49,325 bases of DNA. Source: JALZAH01 sp051000755. GTDB taxonomy: Bacteria; Actinomycetota; Acidimicrobiia; Acidimicrobiales; Palsa-688. Below the pieces are notes generated by a model, which saw only the letters and a list, made by a program, of their open reading frames with translations, made no database searches and was not told the DNA's origin. The stretch lies in assembly GCA_051000755.1 (NCBI GenBank), contig JBPCNZ010000157.1, forward strand, positions 1-49,325, in the 5' to 3' direction. A program made the position numbers and the translations under genes. Below, piece after piece: positions 8,748 through 16,515 of the stretch (positions are counted from its first letter, which is position 1; each line of letters starts with the position of its first letter).

Positions 8748-9407
8748 TCAGCGCTGGGCCCGCTCGAAGCCGTCGGCCTCGGCGTCGGCGGAGCTGCGGT
8801 AGCACCGATCGGCGCGGGTGCGCTCGTAGGCGAACATGCCCGGCAGGTGGAACCGCCCGCTGCTCACCTTGACCTTGATGGGATAGCTCTGGTCGCAGGT
8901 CCCGTCGGGCGCCGGCTCCTGCCACCGCTTCGTGCGGCGGCTACGACGGGAGCGCACGCTCGCCCCGACCTCGGCACTGGCGGTCAGGCCCCGCACCGGC
9001 GGCAGGTCGACATGGATGGACGCCAGGCGCTGGCGCACCTTGTCGAGGTTGCCCGGCTCGGCCGGGCCCGGCGGAACTTCAGCTTCCGCGGCGGGCGCCG
9101 GATGCAGACCCGGATCGTAGACCGCCAGGCCGGGCTCCTCGGCGGGCACGGCGGGATCGCCGATCGGCGGGCCGCCGACCTCCCCGCCGGCTGGGGTGGC
9201 GACGGCCCGCTCAGCCCGGAAGGCATCGAGGTCGCTGATCGGGGGCGCCGGAGGCAGGGCCGGCGTCTGGCGGCCGGCAACCAGCCGTGGCGGCCCCGGC
9301 GAGAGCCAGGAGCGATGCTCCGACCGGTCGATCAGGACCCGGCGGAGCATCCACAACCCACCACAGGCGACGCCGAGAAGCAACAGCCAACGAACCCGAC
9401 GGCTCAT
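8748..9407 (-). CDS. Membrane-anchored protein with C-terminal sunset-like domain
   Basis: This 219-residue protein has one N-terminal membrane segment (WLLLLGVACGGLWML, about residues 7-21). A long Pro/Ala/Glu-rich linker and a basic patch RSRRSRRTKR follow. The small C-terminal module of about 50 residues has two Cys and the pattern CDQSYPIKVKVSSG...FHLPG...CYRSSADAEADGF. From memory this resembles the short 'sunset' domain found at the ends of actinobacterial surface proteins and nucleases; the function is unknown. A TACGGT hexamer ends 7 bases before the ATG, so the gene probably has its own leaderless promoter although it follows leuD. No enzymatic motif is visible. Confidence 0.65.
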   Translation of the reverse strand: MSRRVRWLLLLGVACGGLWMLRRVLIDRSEHRSWLSPGPPRLVAGRQTPALPPAPPISDLDAFRAERAVATPAGGEVGGPPIGDPAVPAEEPGLAVYDPGLHPAPAAEAEVPPGPAEPGNLDKVRQRLASIHVDLPPVRGLTASAEVGASVRSRRSRRTKRWQEPAPDGTCDQSYPIKVKVSSGRFHLPGMFAYERTRADRCYRSSADAEADGFERAQR

Positions 9408-9414
9408 TCACCCA

Positions 9415-9420
9415 ACCGTA
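9415..9420 (-). promoter_or_regulatory. Predicted leaderless -10 element (TACGGT)
   Basis: On the minus strand TACGGT ends 7 bases before the ATG at 9407, the spacing expected when transcription begins at the start codon. No Shine-Dalgarno sequence is present. Confidence 0.4.
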
Positions 9421-9467
9421 GTGCGCCCGCCCCTCGCAGTAGCCGTGGAGGCGGGAGGCGGCTGCGC

Positions 9468-10064
9468 TCAGGCTGAGGTGGTGGGCAGCCAGGCCGGGCG
9501 GCCGGGCTCGTAGGCGTCGATGTCGTCGCCGTGGCGCAAGGTCAGGCCCACGTCGTCGAGACCCTCGAGCAGGCGGTAGCGGGTGAACGAGTCGAGAGGG
9601 AACGTCCCCTCGATTCCGGCGGCGGGGGCGGCCACGCTCAACCGGTCCACGTCGATCGTGATCTCCAGCGAGGGATCGGCCTTCACCGCCGCCAGCAGGG
9701 CCTCCCCGAGGGCGGCGTCGACCTGCACCGGGACCAGACCGGCCTTGGTCGAGTTGTTGCGGAAGATGTCCCCGAACCGGGGGGAGATCACGGCGCGGAA
9801 CCCGTAGTCGGTCAGGGCCCACACGGCGTGCTCCCGAGACGAGCCGGTGCCGAAGTTGGGGCCGGCGACGAGGATCGTGGCACCGGCGTACTCCGCCCGG
9901 TTGAGGACGAAGTCGCGATCGTCACGCCATTCCCCGAAGAGCCCCTTGCCGAAGCCGGTGCGCTCCACCCGCTTCAGCCAGTCACTGGGGATGATCTGGT
10001 CGGTGTCCACATCGGAGCGATCCAGGGGGACGGCCGTCCCGGTGATCACGTCTACTGGTTCCAT
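9468..10064 (-). CDS. leuD: 3-isopropylmalate dehydratase small subunit
   Basis: LeuD pairs with LeuC to isomerise 2-isopropylmalate to 3-isopropylmalate in leucine synthesis. At 198 residues it has the normal length. Key motifs are DRSDVDTDQIIPSDWL (15-30), GPNFGTGSSREHAVWAL (the swivel-domain substrate loop) and SPRFGDIFRNNSTKAGL. The ATG at 10064 is preceded by AAAGGA about 8 bases upstream, a good ribosome site. The gene lies 32 bases after leuC in the same orientation, so the two form a leuCD operon. No leuA or leuB is in the window. Confidence 0.95.
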   Translation of the reverse strand: MEPVDVITGTAVPLDRSDVDTDQIIPSDWLKRVERTGFGKGLFGEWRDDRDFVLNRAEYAGATILVAGPNFGTGSSREHAVWALTDYGFRAVISPRFGDIFRNNSTKAGLVPVQVDAALGEALLAAVKADPSLEITIDVDRLSVAAPAAGIEGTFPLDSFTRYRLLEGLDDVGLTLRHGDDIDAYEPGRPAWLPTTSA

Positions 10065-10096
10065 CGAAGGATCCTTTCTGGGTGGTGGCCGCACGG

Positions 10097-11494
10097 TCAG
10101 GGGAGATCGGCGGGAGCGGCGAAGTGCCCGGCCACGGCGGTGGCCGCCGCCACCTCCGGCGAGACCAGATGGGTCCGTCCTCCTCGCCCCTGGCGCCCCT
10201 CGAAGTTCCGGTTCGACGTCGACGCCGCCCGTTCGCCGGGGGCCAGCTTGTCCGGGTTCATGGCCAGGCACATCGAACACCCCGGGAGGCGCCACTCGAA
10301 ACCAGCGGCGGTGAAGACCCGGTCGAGACCCTCGGCCTCGGCCTGGGCCTTGACCTGGCCGGAGCCGGGCACGACCAGGGCCCGCATCCTGTCCGCCACC
10401 CGACGGCCCCCGAGGACGGCCGCCGCCGCCCGCAGGTCCTCGATGCGGGCGTTGGTGCACGAACCGATGAACACGGTGTCGACCTTGATGTCTCGTACCG
10501 GCGTCCCCGCGGTCAGACCCATGTAGGTCAGTGCTCGCCCGGCCGACTCCCGGGCCGCCGGGTCGTCGAAGGCGGCAGGGTCGGGCACGGCGGACCCGAT
10601 GGGCACGACCTGGCCCGGGTTGGTCCCCCAGGACACCTGGGGGGTGAGGGTGGAGGCGTCGATGGTCACCGTCTTGTCGAACGTGGCCCCGTCGTCGGTC
10701 CGCAGCGTCCGCCAGTCCTCCACGGCCCGCTCCCACGCCTCGCCATGGGGGGCATGGGGACGGCCTCGGAGGTACGCGAACGTGGTCTCGTCGGGAGCGA
10801 TCATGCCAGCCCGGGCCCCGGCCTCGATCGACATGTTGCACACCGTCATGCGACCCTCGATCGACAGGGCCTCGATGGCCGGGCCCCGATATTCGATGAT
10901 GTGGCCGATGCCGCCGCCGGTGCCGATCCTGGCGATGATGGCCAACACGACGTCCTTGGCGGTGACGCCCACCGGTGCCTCCCCGGTGACCTCGACGGCC
11001 ATGGTCGAGGGCCGGTCCTGGGGGAGGGTCTGGGTGGCGAGGACATGCTCCACCTCACTGGTCCCGATGCCGAACGCCAGCGATCCGAACGCACCGTGGG
11101 TCGACGTGTGGCTATCGCCGCAGACCACGGTCATGCCGGGCTGGGTGAGACCGAGCTCGGGGCCGATGATGTGGACGATGCCCTGGCGTGGGTCACCCAT
11201 GCCGTAGATCGGGATCCCCGCCTCGGCGCAGTTGGCCGCCAGCCTGTCCATCTGCTGGGCGGAGATCGGATCCTCGACCTCCATGCCGGTGGTCGGCACA
11301 TTGTGGTCCATGGTGGCCACCGTCAGATCGGGGCGGCGGACCCGGCGGCCCTCGAGACGCAGGGCCTCGAAGGCCTGCGGGGAGGTGACCTCGTGGACCA
11401 GGTGCAGGTCGATGTAGAGCAGATCCGGCTCGCCCTCGGCGTGGCGGACCAGATGGCGGTCCCAGACCTTCTTGGCCAGCGTTCTAGCGGACAT
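10097..11494 (-). CDS. leuC: 3-isopropylmalate dehydratase large subunit
   Basis: This 465-residue aconitase-family subunit holds the 4Fe-4S cluster. The cluster ligands are visible as the Cys in FIGSCTNARIEDL and the pair in LPGCSMCLAMN. Other family motifs are TMDHNVPT, VVCGDSHTSTHGAFG and FAYLRGRPHAPHGEAW. The C-terminus carries NRNFEGRQGRGGRTHLVSPE. It acts in the cytoplasm with LeuD. The gene is transcribed divergently from an IclR-family regulator, with a 38-base gap containing a palindrome. The same leuCD/IclR arrangement is known from Streptomyces (NdgR) and Corynebacterium (LtbR). Confidence 0.96.
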   Translation of the reverse strand: MSARTLAKKVWDRHLVRHAEGEPDLLYIDLHLVHEVTSPQAFEALRLEGRRVRRPDLTVATMDHNVPTTGMEVEDPISAQQMDRLAANCAEAGIPIYGMGDPRQGIVHIIGPELGLTQPGMTVVCGDSHTSTHGAFGSLAFGIGTSEVEHVLATQTLPQDRPSTMAVEVTGEAPVGVTAKDVVLAIIARIGTGGGIGHIIEYRGPAIEALSIEGRMTVCNMSIEAGARAGMIAPDETTFAYLRGRPHAPHGEAWERAVEDWRTLRTDDGATFDKTVTIDASTLTPQVSWGTNPGQVVPIGSAVPDPAAFDDPAARESAGRALTYMGLTAGTPVRDIKVDTVFIGSCTNARIEDLRAAAAVLGGRRVADRMRALVVPGSGQVKAQAEAEGLDRVFTAAGFEWRLPGCSMCLAMNPDKLAPGERAASTSNRNFEGRQGRGGRTHLVSPEVAAATAVAGHFAAPADLP

Positions 11495-11502
11495 CAGCAG
11501 TC

Positions 11503-11519
11503 ATCTCACAATCTGAGAT
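11503..11519. promoter_or_regulatory. Palindrome between leuC and its IclR regulator
   Basis: ATCTCA-N5-TGAGAT is a perfect inverted repeat centred in the 38-base divergent gap. Its right end touches the predicted -10 of the regulator (TAGATT, 11519-11524). On the leuC side it lies 8-25 bases from the start codon. This is the expected place for an autoregulatory IclR-family operator controlling both directions. Confidence 0.55.
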
Positions 11520-11524
11520 AGATT
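11519..11524 (+). promoter_or_regulatory. Predicted leaderless -10 element (TAGATT) of the IclR gene
   Basis: TAGATT ends 8 bases before the ATG at 11533, matching TANNNT. It implies transcription starting at or next to the start codon, and it abuts the palindrome at 11503-11519. Confidence 0.45.
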
Positions 11525-11532
11525 CTCGGGCT

Positions 11533-12204
11533 ATGGGAACGAGTGTAGACCGCAGCGGCGTCGGCGTGCTGGACAAAGCGGTGGGGATCCTGGAGGTCCT
11601 GGCCGGAGGCCCCTTGGCTCTGGCCCCGCTGGCGGCGGCGACCGGGATGCCACGAGCGACCGCCCACCGCCTGGCGGTCGCCCTCGAGGTTCATGGCCTG
11701 GTGAGCCGCGACGCCGCCGGCCGGTTCGTGCTCGGCGAGCGCCTGATCGTCCTGGCGCGGGCGGCCGGACCGGGGGGCCGGAGCCTCGCCGATGTGGCCC
11801 TGCCCGCTCTCAGCGCCCTGCGGGACCGCACGGGCGAGAGCACGCAGCTCTACGTCGTCTCCGGGGGGCAACGGATCTGTGTCGCGTCCCTCGAGTCCCC
11901 CCACGGCCTGCGGACCATGGTGGCCGTGGGTGCGGCCCTGCCCATGGACCGGGGATCCGCGGCCCGCGCCCTCATCGACCACCCCGACCTGGGGCGGCGG
12001 GGATGGGTGCAGAGTGTCGAGGAGCGGGAGGCGGGGGTGGCATCGGTGAGCGCCCCCGTCCGGGCCGGTGGTGTCATCGTGGCGGCGGTGTCGGTGTCGG
12101 GGCCCCTCGGACGGACCACCCGCCAACCCGGCCGGCGCTATGGCGAGGCGGTGGCCGAAGCCGCCCGGGTGGTGGAGCGGGCGCTGGGCTCCGGCGCCGG
12201 GTAG
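11533..12204 (+). CDS. IclR-family transcriptional regulator next to leuCD (NdgR/LtbR-like)
   Basis: The 223-residue protein has an N-terminal winged helix (about 10-70; LDKAVGILEVLAGGPLALA then MPRATAHRLAVALEVHGLV). A C-terminal IclR effector domain follows, with GGQRICVASLESPHGLRTMV and PMDRGSAARAL. It is shorter than many IclR proteins (around 250), as is typical of the NdgR/LtbR subgroup. That group sits beside leuCD and represses or activates leucine and related amino-acid genes. Position, divergent orientation and the palindrome upstream support this role, but the effector is inferred. Its 3' end overlaps the convergent hydrolase gene by 67 bases. Confidence 0.88.
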   Translation: MGTSVDRSGVGVLDKAVGILEVLAGGPLALAPLAAATGMPRATAHRLAVALEVHGLVSRDAAGRFVLGERLIVLARAAGPGGRSLADVALPALSALRDRTGESTQLYVVSGGQRICVASLESPHGLRTMVAVGAALPMDRGSAARALIDHPDLGRRGWVQSVEEREAGVASVSAPVRAGGVIVAAVSVSGPLGRTTRQPGRRYGEAVAEAARVVERALGSGAG

Positions 12205-13067
12205 CCGACCCCCGCCACCCGCCGGCAGGCCTCGCCCAGAACGGGGGCGAAGAGCTCCGGCGCCTCCACGCACGACCGGTGTCCGCCCGCCACGCTCAGG
12301 CTGAACGCCCCCGGGACGACCTCGGCCAGGCGCCGCTGGCGGTGCGGGGAGACCGTCTGGTCCTCGGTCGTTACGATGACGCCTGTGGGCACGTCCACGG
12401 TCGGTATCCACGACGACGAGTCGTAGCGGAGGAGGGCCGCGCCCGCCGCCAGCAGGCCAGCGGGGTCGGCCGCCCCCCACTCCTGGGCCGCCCATCCGGC
12501 CAGGGGAGACCCTCCGGGCGGGAACGTCGATTGGGCCATGCGCCGCATCCCGGCGGAACGGACGATTGTCGGAAAGGTGGAGGCCGCGACGCCCAGGCTC
12601 AGAGCGGTCGCCGCCACCACCGCTCCCGACATGGGGCTGCGGGCGAAGGTGGAGGCCGTGGCACACAGCACCAGGCCGGCCACGACCTCAGGATGGCGGC
12701 GCCACACCAACTGGGCCACCGGTCCGCCCATCGAGTACCCGGCCACGATGACCGGGCCCGTGCCCAGGACCTCGATCAGCCCGGCCACGTCGTCGGCGCA
12801 GTCCTCCAAGCGGAAGGGGCGCCAGCTGCGGATGCCCCGCCCGTGACCCCGCATGTCGGGTGCCACCACCCTGAACTGCTCGGCCAGCGTGGGCATGCAG
12901 TACCGCCAGGTGAGGGCGGCGGTGGAGGTCCAGCCGTGGATGAGGACGACGGTCGGCACCGACGAGCGCTCGCCGGTGTCCCACACCCAGGGGTGGCCCC
13001 GCCGGGGTATCGCCACCCGGCCCCCGGCAGGGAGAAGCCGGCCGTCGCCGGCCTCGCTCGTCGTCAT
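12138..13067 (-). CDS. Alpha/beta-fold hydrolase
   Basis: This 309-residue hydrolase has the oxyanion region VLIHGWTSTA (51-60), PDMRGHGRG (80-88) and the nucleophile elbow GYSMGGP with Ser112. A likely acid Asp lies in TTEDQTVSP and the catalytic His in AGGHRSCVEAP near the C-terminus. The full triad is therefore present. It could be an esterase, a thioesterase-like enzyme or a haloperoxidase-like hydrolase; the substrate is unknown. The ATG at 13067 was chosen because TACTGT ends 6 bases upstream (leaderless promoter) and the fold begins soon after. Its last 67 bases overlap the convergent IclR gene. Confidence 0.85.
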   Translation of the reverse strand: MTTSEAGDGRLLPAGGRVAIPRRGHPWVWDTGERSSVPTVVLIHGWTSTAALTWRYCMPTLAEQFRVVAPDMRGHGRGIRSWRPFRLEDCADDVAGLIEVLGTGPVIVAGYSMGGPVAQLVWRRHPEVVAGLVLCATASTFARSPMSGAVVAATALSLGVAASTFPTIVRSAGMRRMAQSTFPPGGSPLAGWAAQEWGAADPAGLLAAGAALLRYDSSSWIPTVDVPTGVIVTTEDQTVSPHRQRRLAEVVPGAFSLSVAGGHRSCVEAPELFAPVLGEACRRVAGVGYPAPEPSARSTTRAASATASP

Positions 13068-13073
13068 GGCATC

Positions 13074-13079
13074 ACAGTA
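13074..13079 (-). promoter_or_regulatory. Predicted leaderless -10 element (TACTGT) of the hydrolase
   Basis: On the minus strand TACTGT ends 6 bases before the ATG at 13067. No ribosome site is visible, consistent with a leaderless message. Confidence 0.4.
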
Positions 13080-13132
13080 CGAGGACCGGGGCCCAATCTC
13101 GCGGAGCGCCAGGGGAGCGGCGCCGACGATCG

Positions 13133-13149
13133 GGCGGTCCTGTACCGCC
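13133..13149. promoter_or_regulatory. Inverted repeat GGCGGT-N5-ACCGCC
   Basis: A perfect 6-base inverted repeat lies between the hydrolase and the small ORF at 13194. A very similar repeat with the same half-sites occurs upstream of the acyl-CoA dehydrogenase (13328-13347). Both could be sites for one regulator; the function is inferred. Confidence 0.35.
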
Positions 13150-13193
13150 GGGGAGTGAGACCATCGGTCCACCCTCAACCCAAGGAGGCCGCC

Positions 13194-13304
13194 ATGGCCG
13201 AGGTCAACTACGTAGAAGGCATCGAGGCGCCGGTCATCGGCACCCAGGACATCGACCGACCGGCACCGGGCGCCTCGGGCGGTTCGCCCGGCGGTCACGA
13301 TTGA
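13194..13304 (+). CDS. Small ORF of 36 codons with a perfect ribosome-binding site
   Basis: The ATG at 13194 is preceded by AAGGAGG (13182-13188), the best Shine-Dalgarno sequence in the window, at ideal spacing. The peptide starts MAEVNYVEGIEAPVIG and ends in a Gly/Pro/Ser-rich tail GASGGSPGGHD. It is acidic, has no Cys and no membrane segment. Third codon positions are mostly G or C, as in real genes here. It lies 57 bases upstream of an acyl-CoA dehydrogenase and divergent from a hydrolase. I do not recognise a family. It may be a regulatory or scaffold peptide, or a leader peptide for the dehydrogenase operon. The frame is well supported; the function is unknown. Confidence 0.6.
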   Translation: MAEVNYVEGIEAPVIGTQDIDRPAPGASGGSPGGHD

Positions 13305-13327
13305 GCGGTCCTGGTAGCGTTCCCTGC

Positions 13328-13347
13328 CGGCGGTCGGTCGACCGCCG
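13328..13347. promoter_or_regulatory. Hairpin/inverted repeat upstream of the acyl-CoA dehydrogenase
   Basis: An 8-base perfect stem CGGCGGTC/GACCGCCG with loop GGTC lies 14 bases before the ATG at 13362. It shares the GGCGGT/ACCGCC half-sites with 13133-13149. It is not followed by a T run, so an operator or RNA hairpin fits better than a classic terminator. Confidence 0.4.
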
Positions 13348-13361
13348 AACGGCCAGAGGGG

Positions 13362-14510
13362 ATGCCGGTGACCTGGGAGCTCGATGACATCCACGTGGAG
13401 TTTCAGGCCACGTGCCGGGCGGTGGTCGACGACAAGGTGCGTCCCCTGGTGGAGGAGGCCGAGGCAACGGGGGCACCGCCCAGAGCACTGCTGAGCGAGC
13501 TGGGCCGAGCCGGGCTCCTCGGGCTGTCCATCCCCGAGGACCACGGGGGCAGCGGGGGCGACGCCCTGGCCGTGGCCCTGCTGGCCGAGGAGCTGGCGCG
13601 GGCCAGTGGTGGGCTGGCGGTCACCGCACTGGTCAGTGGCTACATGGCCGCCCCCCACATCAGCCGCTTCGGGACCGACGCCCAGCAGGCCCGGTACCTG
13701 CCCTCCCTTGCAGCGGGTTCAGCGATCGCCTCGATCGCGGTGACCGAGCCGGACACGGGCTCGGATGTGGCATCGGTGTCCACCGTCGCCCGCCCCGTCG
13801 ACGGCGGCTGGGAGTTGCGCGGGGCCAAGACCTACATCACCAACGCCGGCATCGCCGACGTGCTGATCGTCGCCGCCCGCACCTCCGAGGGGAACGCCCA
13901 CCGGGGCATCACCACCTTCCTGGTGGACGGCGGCACACAGGGGCTGTCGTTCGGCCCGCCCCTGGTCAAGATGGGCTGGCACGCCTCCGACACCCGCGAG
14001 GTCGTCCTCGACGGCGTCGCCGTCGGTCCCGACGCCGTGCTCGGCACCGTCGACCGGGGCTTCTACCAGATCATGGAGGCCTTCCAGCTCGAGCGGGTCA
14101 CGCTGGCGGCCATGGGTCTCGGTCACGGCGCCGAGTGCCTCGATCTGGCCCGGGATCACGTCAAGAACCGGACCGCCTTCGGCGAGCCGCTGGCCAACCT
14201 GCAGACGGTGCGCCACCGTCTGGCGATCATGGAGATCGATCTGGCCGCCGCCCGGCTGGTGACATATCAGGCTGCGGCCCGCCTCGACGCCGGCCACCCC
14301 GACGCCGCCCGCTCCGTGGCCCGGGCCAAGTACCACGCCGCCCTGGCCGCCGATCGGATCGTCGACAGCGCCGTGCAGCTCTTCGGTGGTTCGGGATTCG
14401 TGGAGGAGACAACCGTGGCCCGTCACTACCGTGACGCCCGGATCCTGCGGATAGGCGGTGGTGCCGACGAGATCCAGTTGGAGATCCTGTCGCGGGAGTT
14501 GAAGCCTTGA
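13362..14510 (+). CDS. Acyl-CoA dehydrogenase, isovaleryl-CoA dehydrogenase-like
   Basis: This 382-residue FAD enzyme introduces an alpha-beta double bond into an acyl-CoA. Family motifs include SIPEDHGGSGG (56-66), AVTEPDTGSD (126-135) and the C-terminal FGGSGFVEETTVARHYRDA. The usual catalytic Glu of short- and medium-chain enzymes (YEGT) is absent; the aligned residues are GGGA around residue 366. Instead Glu244 in FQLERV sits where isovaleryl-CoA and long-chain dehydrogenases carry their base. This favours a branched-chain substrate. The gene is followed 16 bases later by an acyl-CoA synthetase. It converges with a carboxylase/lyase operon that would process the products. Confidence 0.85.
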   Translation: MPVTWELDDIHVEFQATCRAVVDDKVRPLVEEAEATGAPPRALLSELGRAGLLGLSIPEDHGGSGGDALAVALLAEELARASGGLAVTALVSGYMAAPHISRFGTDAQQARYLPSLAAGSAIASIAVTEPDTGSDVASVSTVARPVDGGWELRGAKTYITNAGIADVLIVAARTSEGNAHRGITTFLVDGGTQGLSFGPPLVKMGWHASDTREVVLDGVAVGPDAVLGTVDRGFYQIMEAFQLERVTLAAMGLGHGAECLDLARDHVKNRTAFGEPLANLQTVRHRLAIMEIDLAAARLVTYQAAARLDAGHPDAARSVARAKYHAALAADRIVDSAVQLFGGSGFVEETTVARHYRDARILRIGGGADEIQLEILSRELKP

Positions 14511-14526
14511 CACCGAGGGAGACGAC

Positions 14527-16515
14527 ATGAGCAACGATCGACTGGCGGAGCTGTTGTCGGCCCCGCTCATCCCCCTCCGGGCCGAGTGGCGCTCGGCCCA
14601 CCAGAGCGAGCAACTCGATCTGGCCCGCTCGTTGGACGCCGAGGATCCCGATCTGTACTGGAGATGGGTGGCTGACCAGCAGCGGTGGTCCACCCCGTGG
14701 GAGACGGTCCGCACCGGGAACATCGAAGACGCCCGCTACTTCGACGGCGGCCGGATCAACGTGGCCGACAACTGCGTGGACAGGTGGGCAGAGGGTCCCG
14801 CCACCGCCGAGCGGGCCGCCATCGTGTGGGAGGGTGAGCCGGGCGACGTCAGGACCGTCAGCTACCGGGAGCTGGCCACCGACGTGGCCCGCCTGGCGGC
14901 GGGCCTGGCCTCACTGGGGGTGGGCCAGGGCGACGTGGTCGCCATCTACATGCCCAACCTGGTCGAGGCCTTCGTGGCCATCCACGCCTGCAACCGGTTG
15001 GGCGCCATCTACACGGTGCTGTTCTCGGGATTCGGCCCCGAGGCGGTCGCCTCCCGGTTGCGCGCCGCGCGCGCCGGCACCGTCATCGTGGCCGACGGCA
15101 TCTACCGCCGGGGCAAGATCGTGGCCCTCCTCGACGTCCTGCGGGCCGCTCGTGGAGACGTCGCCTCCGTCGAGCATGTCGTCGTGGTCGACCGTACCGG
15201 CCGGAGCGTCGAGCTCGGTGACGGTGAGGTGGGCTACGCCGACCTGATGGCGGGCTCCCACCCTCCGGCTCCGGCCGTGCCTCTCGATCCCAACGACCCG
15301 TCGTTCCTGATCTTCACCAGCGGGACCGAGTCGCGGCCGAAGGGGGTCGTGCACAGTGTCGGCGGCTTCCTCCTCGGGACCTGGGCCAACGCCCGCTGGC
15401 AGGTCGGCTACGACGACGGCGACGTGTACTGGGTGGCCGCCGATGTGGGCTGGTTGACCTTCCCCATCCAGGCCGTGGTCGGGGGCCTGGCCAACGCCAT
15501 GACGATCGCCTGTTACGAGGGGGCCCTGGACACGCCGACGACGGCGCGCTTCTATGAGTTCTGCGAGCGTCACGCCGTCACCAAGGTCCTGGCCGCGCCC
15601 ACCGCCCTGCGAATGCTGCGCAAGTTCGGCGACGACCTGGCCGCCGCCCATCCGCTCCCCGATCTGCGCCTGGTCACCGCTCAGGGCGAGCCGCTCGACG
15701 GGGAGACGTTCGCGTGGACCACCGAGCACCTGGGCGGGGGCGTGCCCGTCATCAACGCCTACGGCCAGACCGAAACCGGCTCCACCTGGACCTACCCGGT
15801 CGCCGGGGTCGACGACCTCAAGGCCGGGTCGGTCGGGCGTCCCGTACCCGGACACGCCTACGAGGTGCTCGACGATGCCGGCAACCCGGTCCCGCCGGGG
15901 GTGAAGGGCAACCTGGTGATGACGCGACCCTTTCCCACCCTGGCCCGCACCGTCTGGGACGACCACGACCGGTATGTGAGCACCTACTTCAGCCGCTATC
16001 CCGGTCGTTATGCGACCCACGACGAGGCGGTCGTCGATCATGACGGCCACCTGTGGGTGCTGGGCCGGGCCGACGACGTCATCAACGTGGCCGCCCACCG
16101 AATCTCCACCATGGAGATCGAAGCGGTGGTCGGGGCCCATCCGGCCGTCGCCGAAGCGGCCGTCGTCGGTGTGGCCGACGAGACCAAGGGGACCGTCCCT
16201 GTCGCCTTCGTCATCCTCAGGGACGGCGCCGACGGAACGGCGGATTCGGCGGTCGTCGAGGAGATCCAGCAGCGGGTGGTGGCCGAGGTCGGAGGCTACG
16301 CCCGGGTCGATCGCTTCTACGTGACACCCAACCTGCCGCGCACCCGGACGGGCAAGATCATGCGGCGGCTGCTGCGGGATCTGGTCGAGGAAGGAGCGCC
16401 GGCGGGGGACACCAGCGCCATGGAGGATGTTGCGGCCCTTGATGCCGTCGCTGCGGTGGTGCTCGCCGGATCGTCGGGGGGCTCTCAGTCGGCGCCGTCG
16501 CCGTCGGGGTCCTGA
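14527..16515 (+). CDS. Acyl-CoA synthetase (AMP-forming, acetyl/propionyl-CoA synthetase-like)
   Basis: The 662-residue protein activates a short-chain carboxylate with ATP and CoA. It contains the AMP-binding P-loop FTSGTESRPKG, the YGQTETG motif and the hinge region GRADDVINVAAHRIS. The C-terminal catalytic lysine lies in RTRTGKIMRRLLRDL, the residue acetylated in Acs proteins. An N-terminal ACAS-type extension with WRWVADQQ is present. The ATG at 14527 follows GAGGGAGA, a fair ribosome site, 16 bases after the dehydrogenase stop, so the two are one operon. The Ser/Gly/Ala-rich C-terminal tail overlaps the convergent biotin carboxylase gene by 31 bases. Acetate, propionate or a branched acid are all possible substrates. 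Confidence 0.88.
   Translation: MSNDRLAELLSAPLIPLRAEWRSAHQSEQLDLARSLDAEDPDLYWRWVADQQRWSTPWETVRTGNIEDARYFDGGRINVADNCVDRWAEGPATAERAAIVWEGEPGDVRTVSYRELATDVARLAAGLASLGVGQGDVVAIYMPNLVEAFVAIHACNRLGAIYTVLFSGFGPEAVASRLRAARAGTVIVADGIYRRGKIVALLDVLRAARGDVASVEHVVVVDRTGRSVELGDGEVGYADLMAGSHPPAPAVPLDPNDPSFLIFTSGTESRPKGVVHSVGGFLLGTWANARWQVGYDDGDVYWVAADVGWLTFPIQAVVGGLANAMTIACYEGALDTPTTARFYEFCERHAVTKVLAAPTALRMLRKFGDDLAAAHPLPDLRLVTAQGEPLDGETFAWTTEHLGGGVPVINAYGQTETGSTWTYPVAGVDDLKAGSVGRPVPGHAYEVLDDAGNPVPPGVKGNLVMTRPFPTLARTVWDDHDRYVSTYFSRYPGRYATHDEAVVDHDGHLWVLGRADDVINVAAHRISTMEIEAVVGAHPAVAEAAVVGVADETKGTVPVAFVILRDGADGTADSAVVEEIQQRVVAEVGGYARVDRFYVTPNLPRTRTGKIMRRLLRDLVEEGAPAGDTSAMEDVAALDAVAAVVLAGSSGGSQSAPSPSGS

Noticed and set aside
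13068..13658. N-terminal extension of the alpha/beta hydrolase to 13658
   Set aside because: It would run antisense through the small ORF and the dehydrogenase start; a leaderless promoter at 13074-13079 supports the ATG at 13067.
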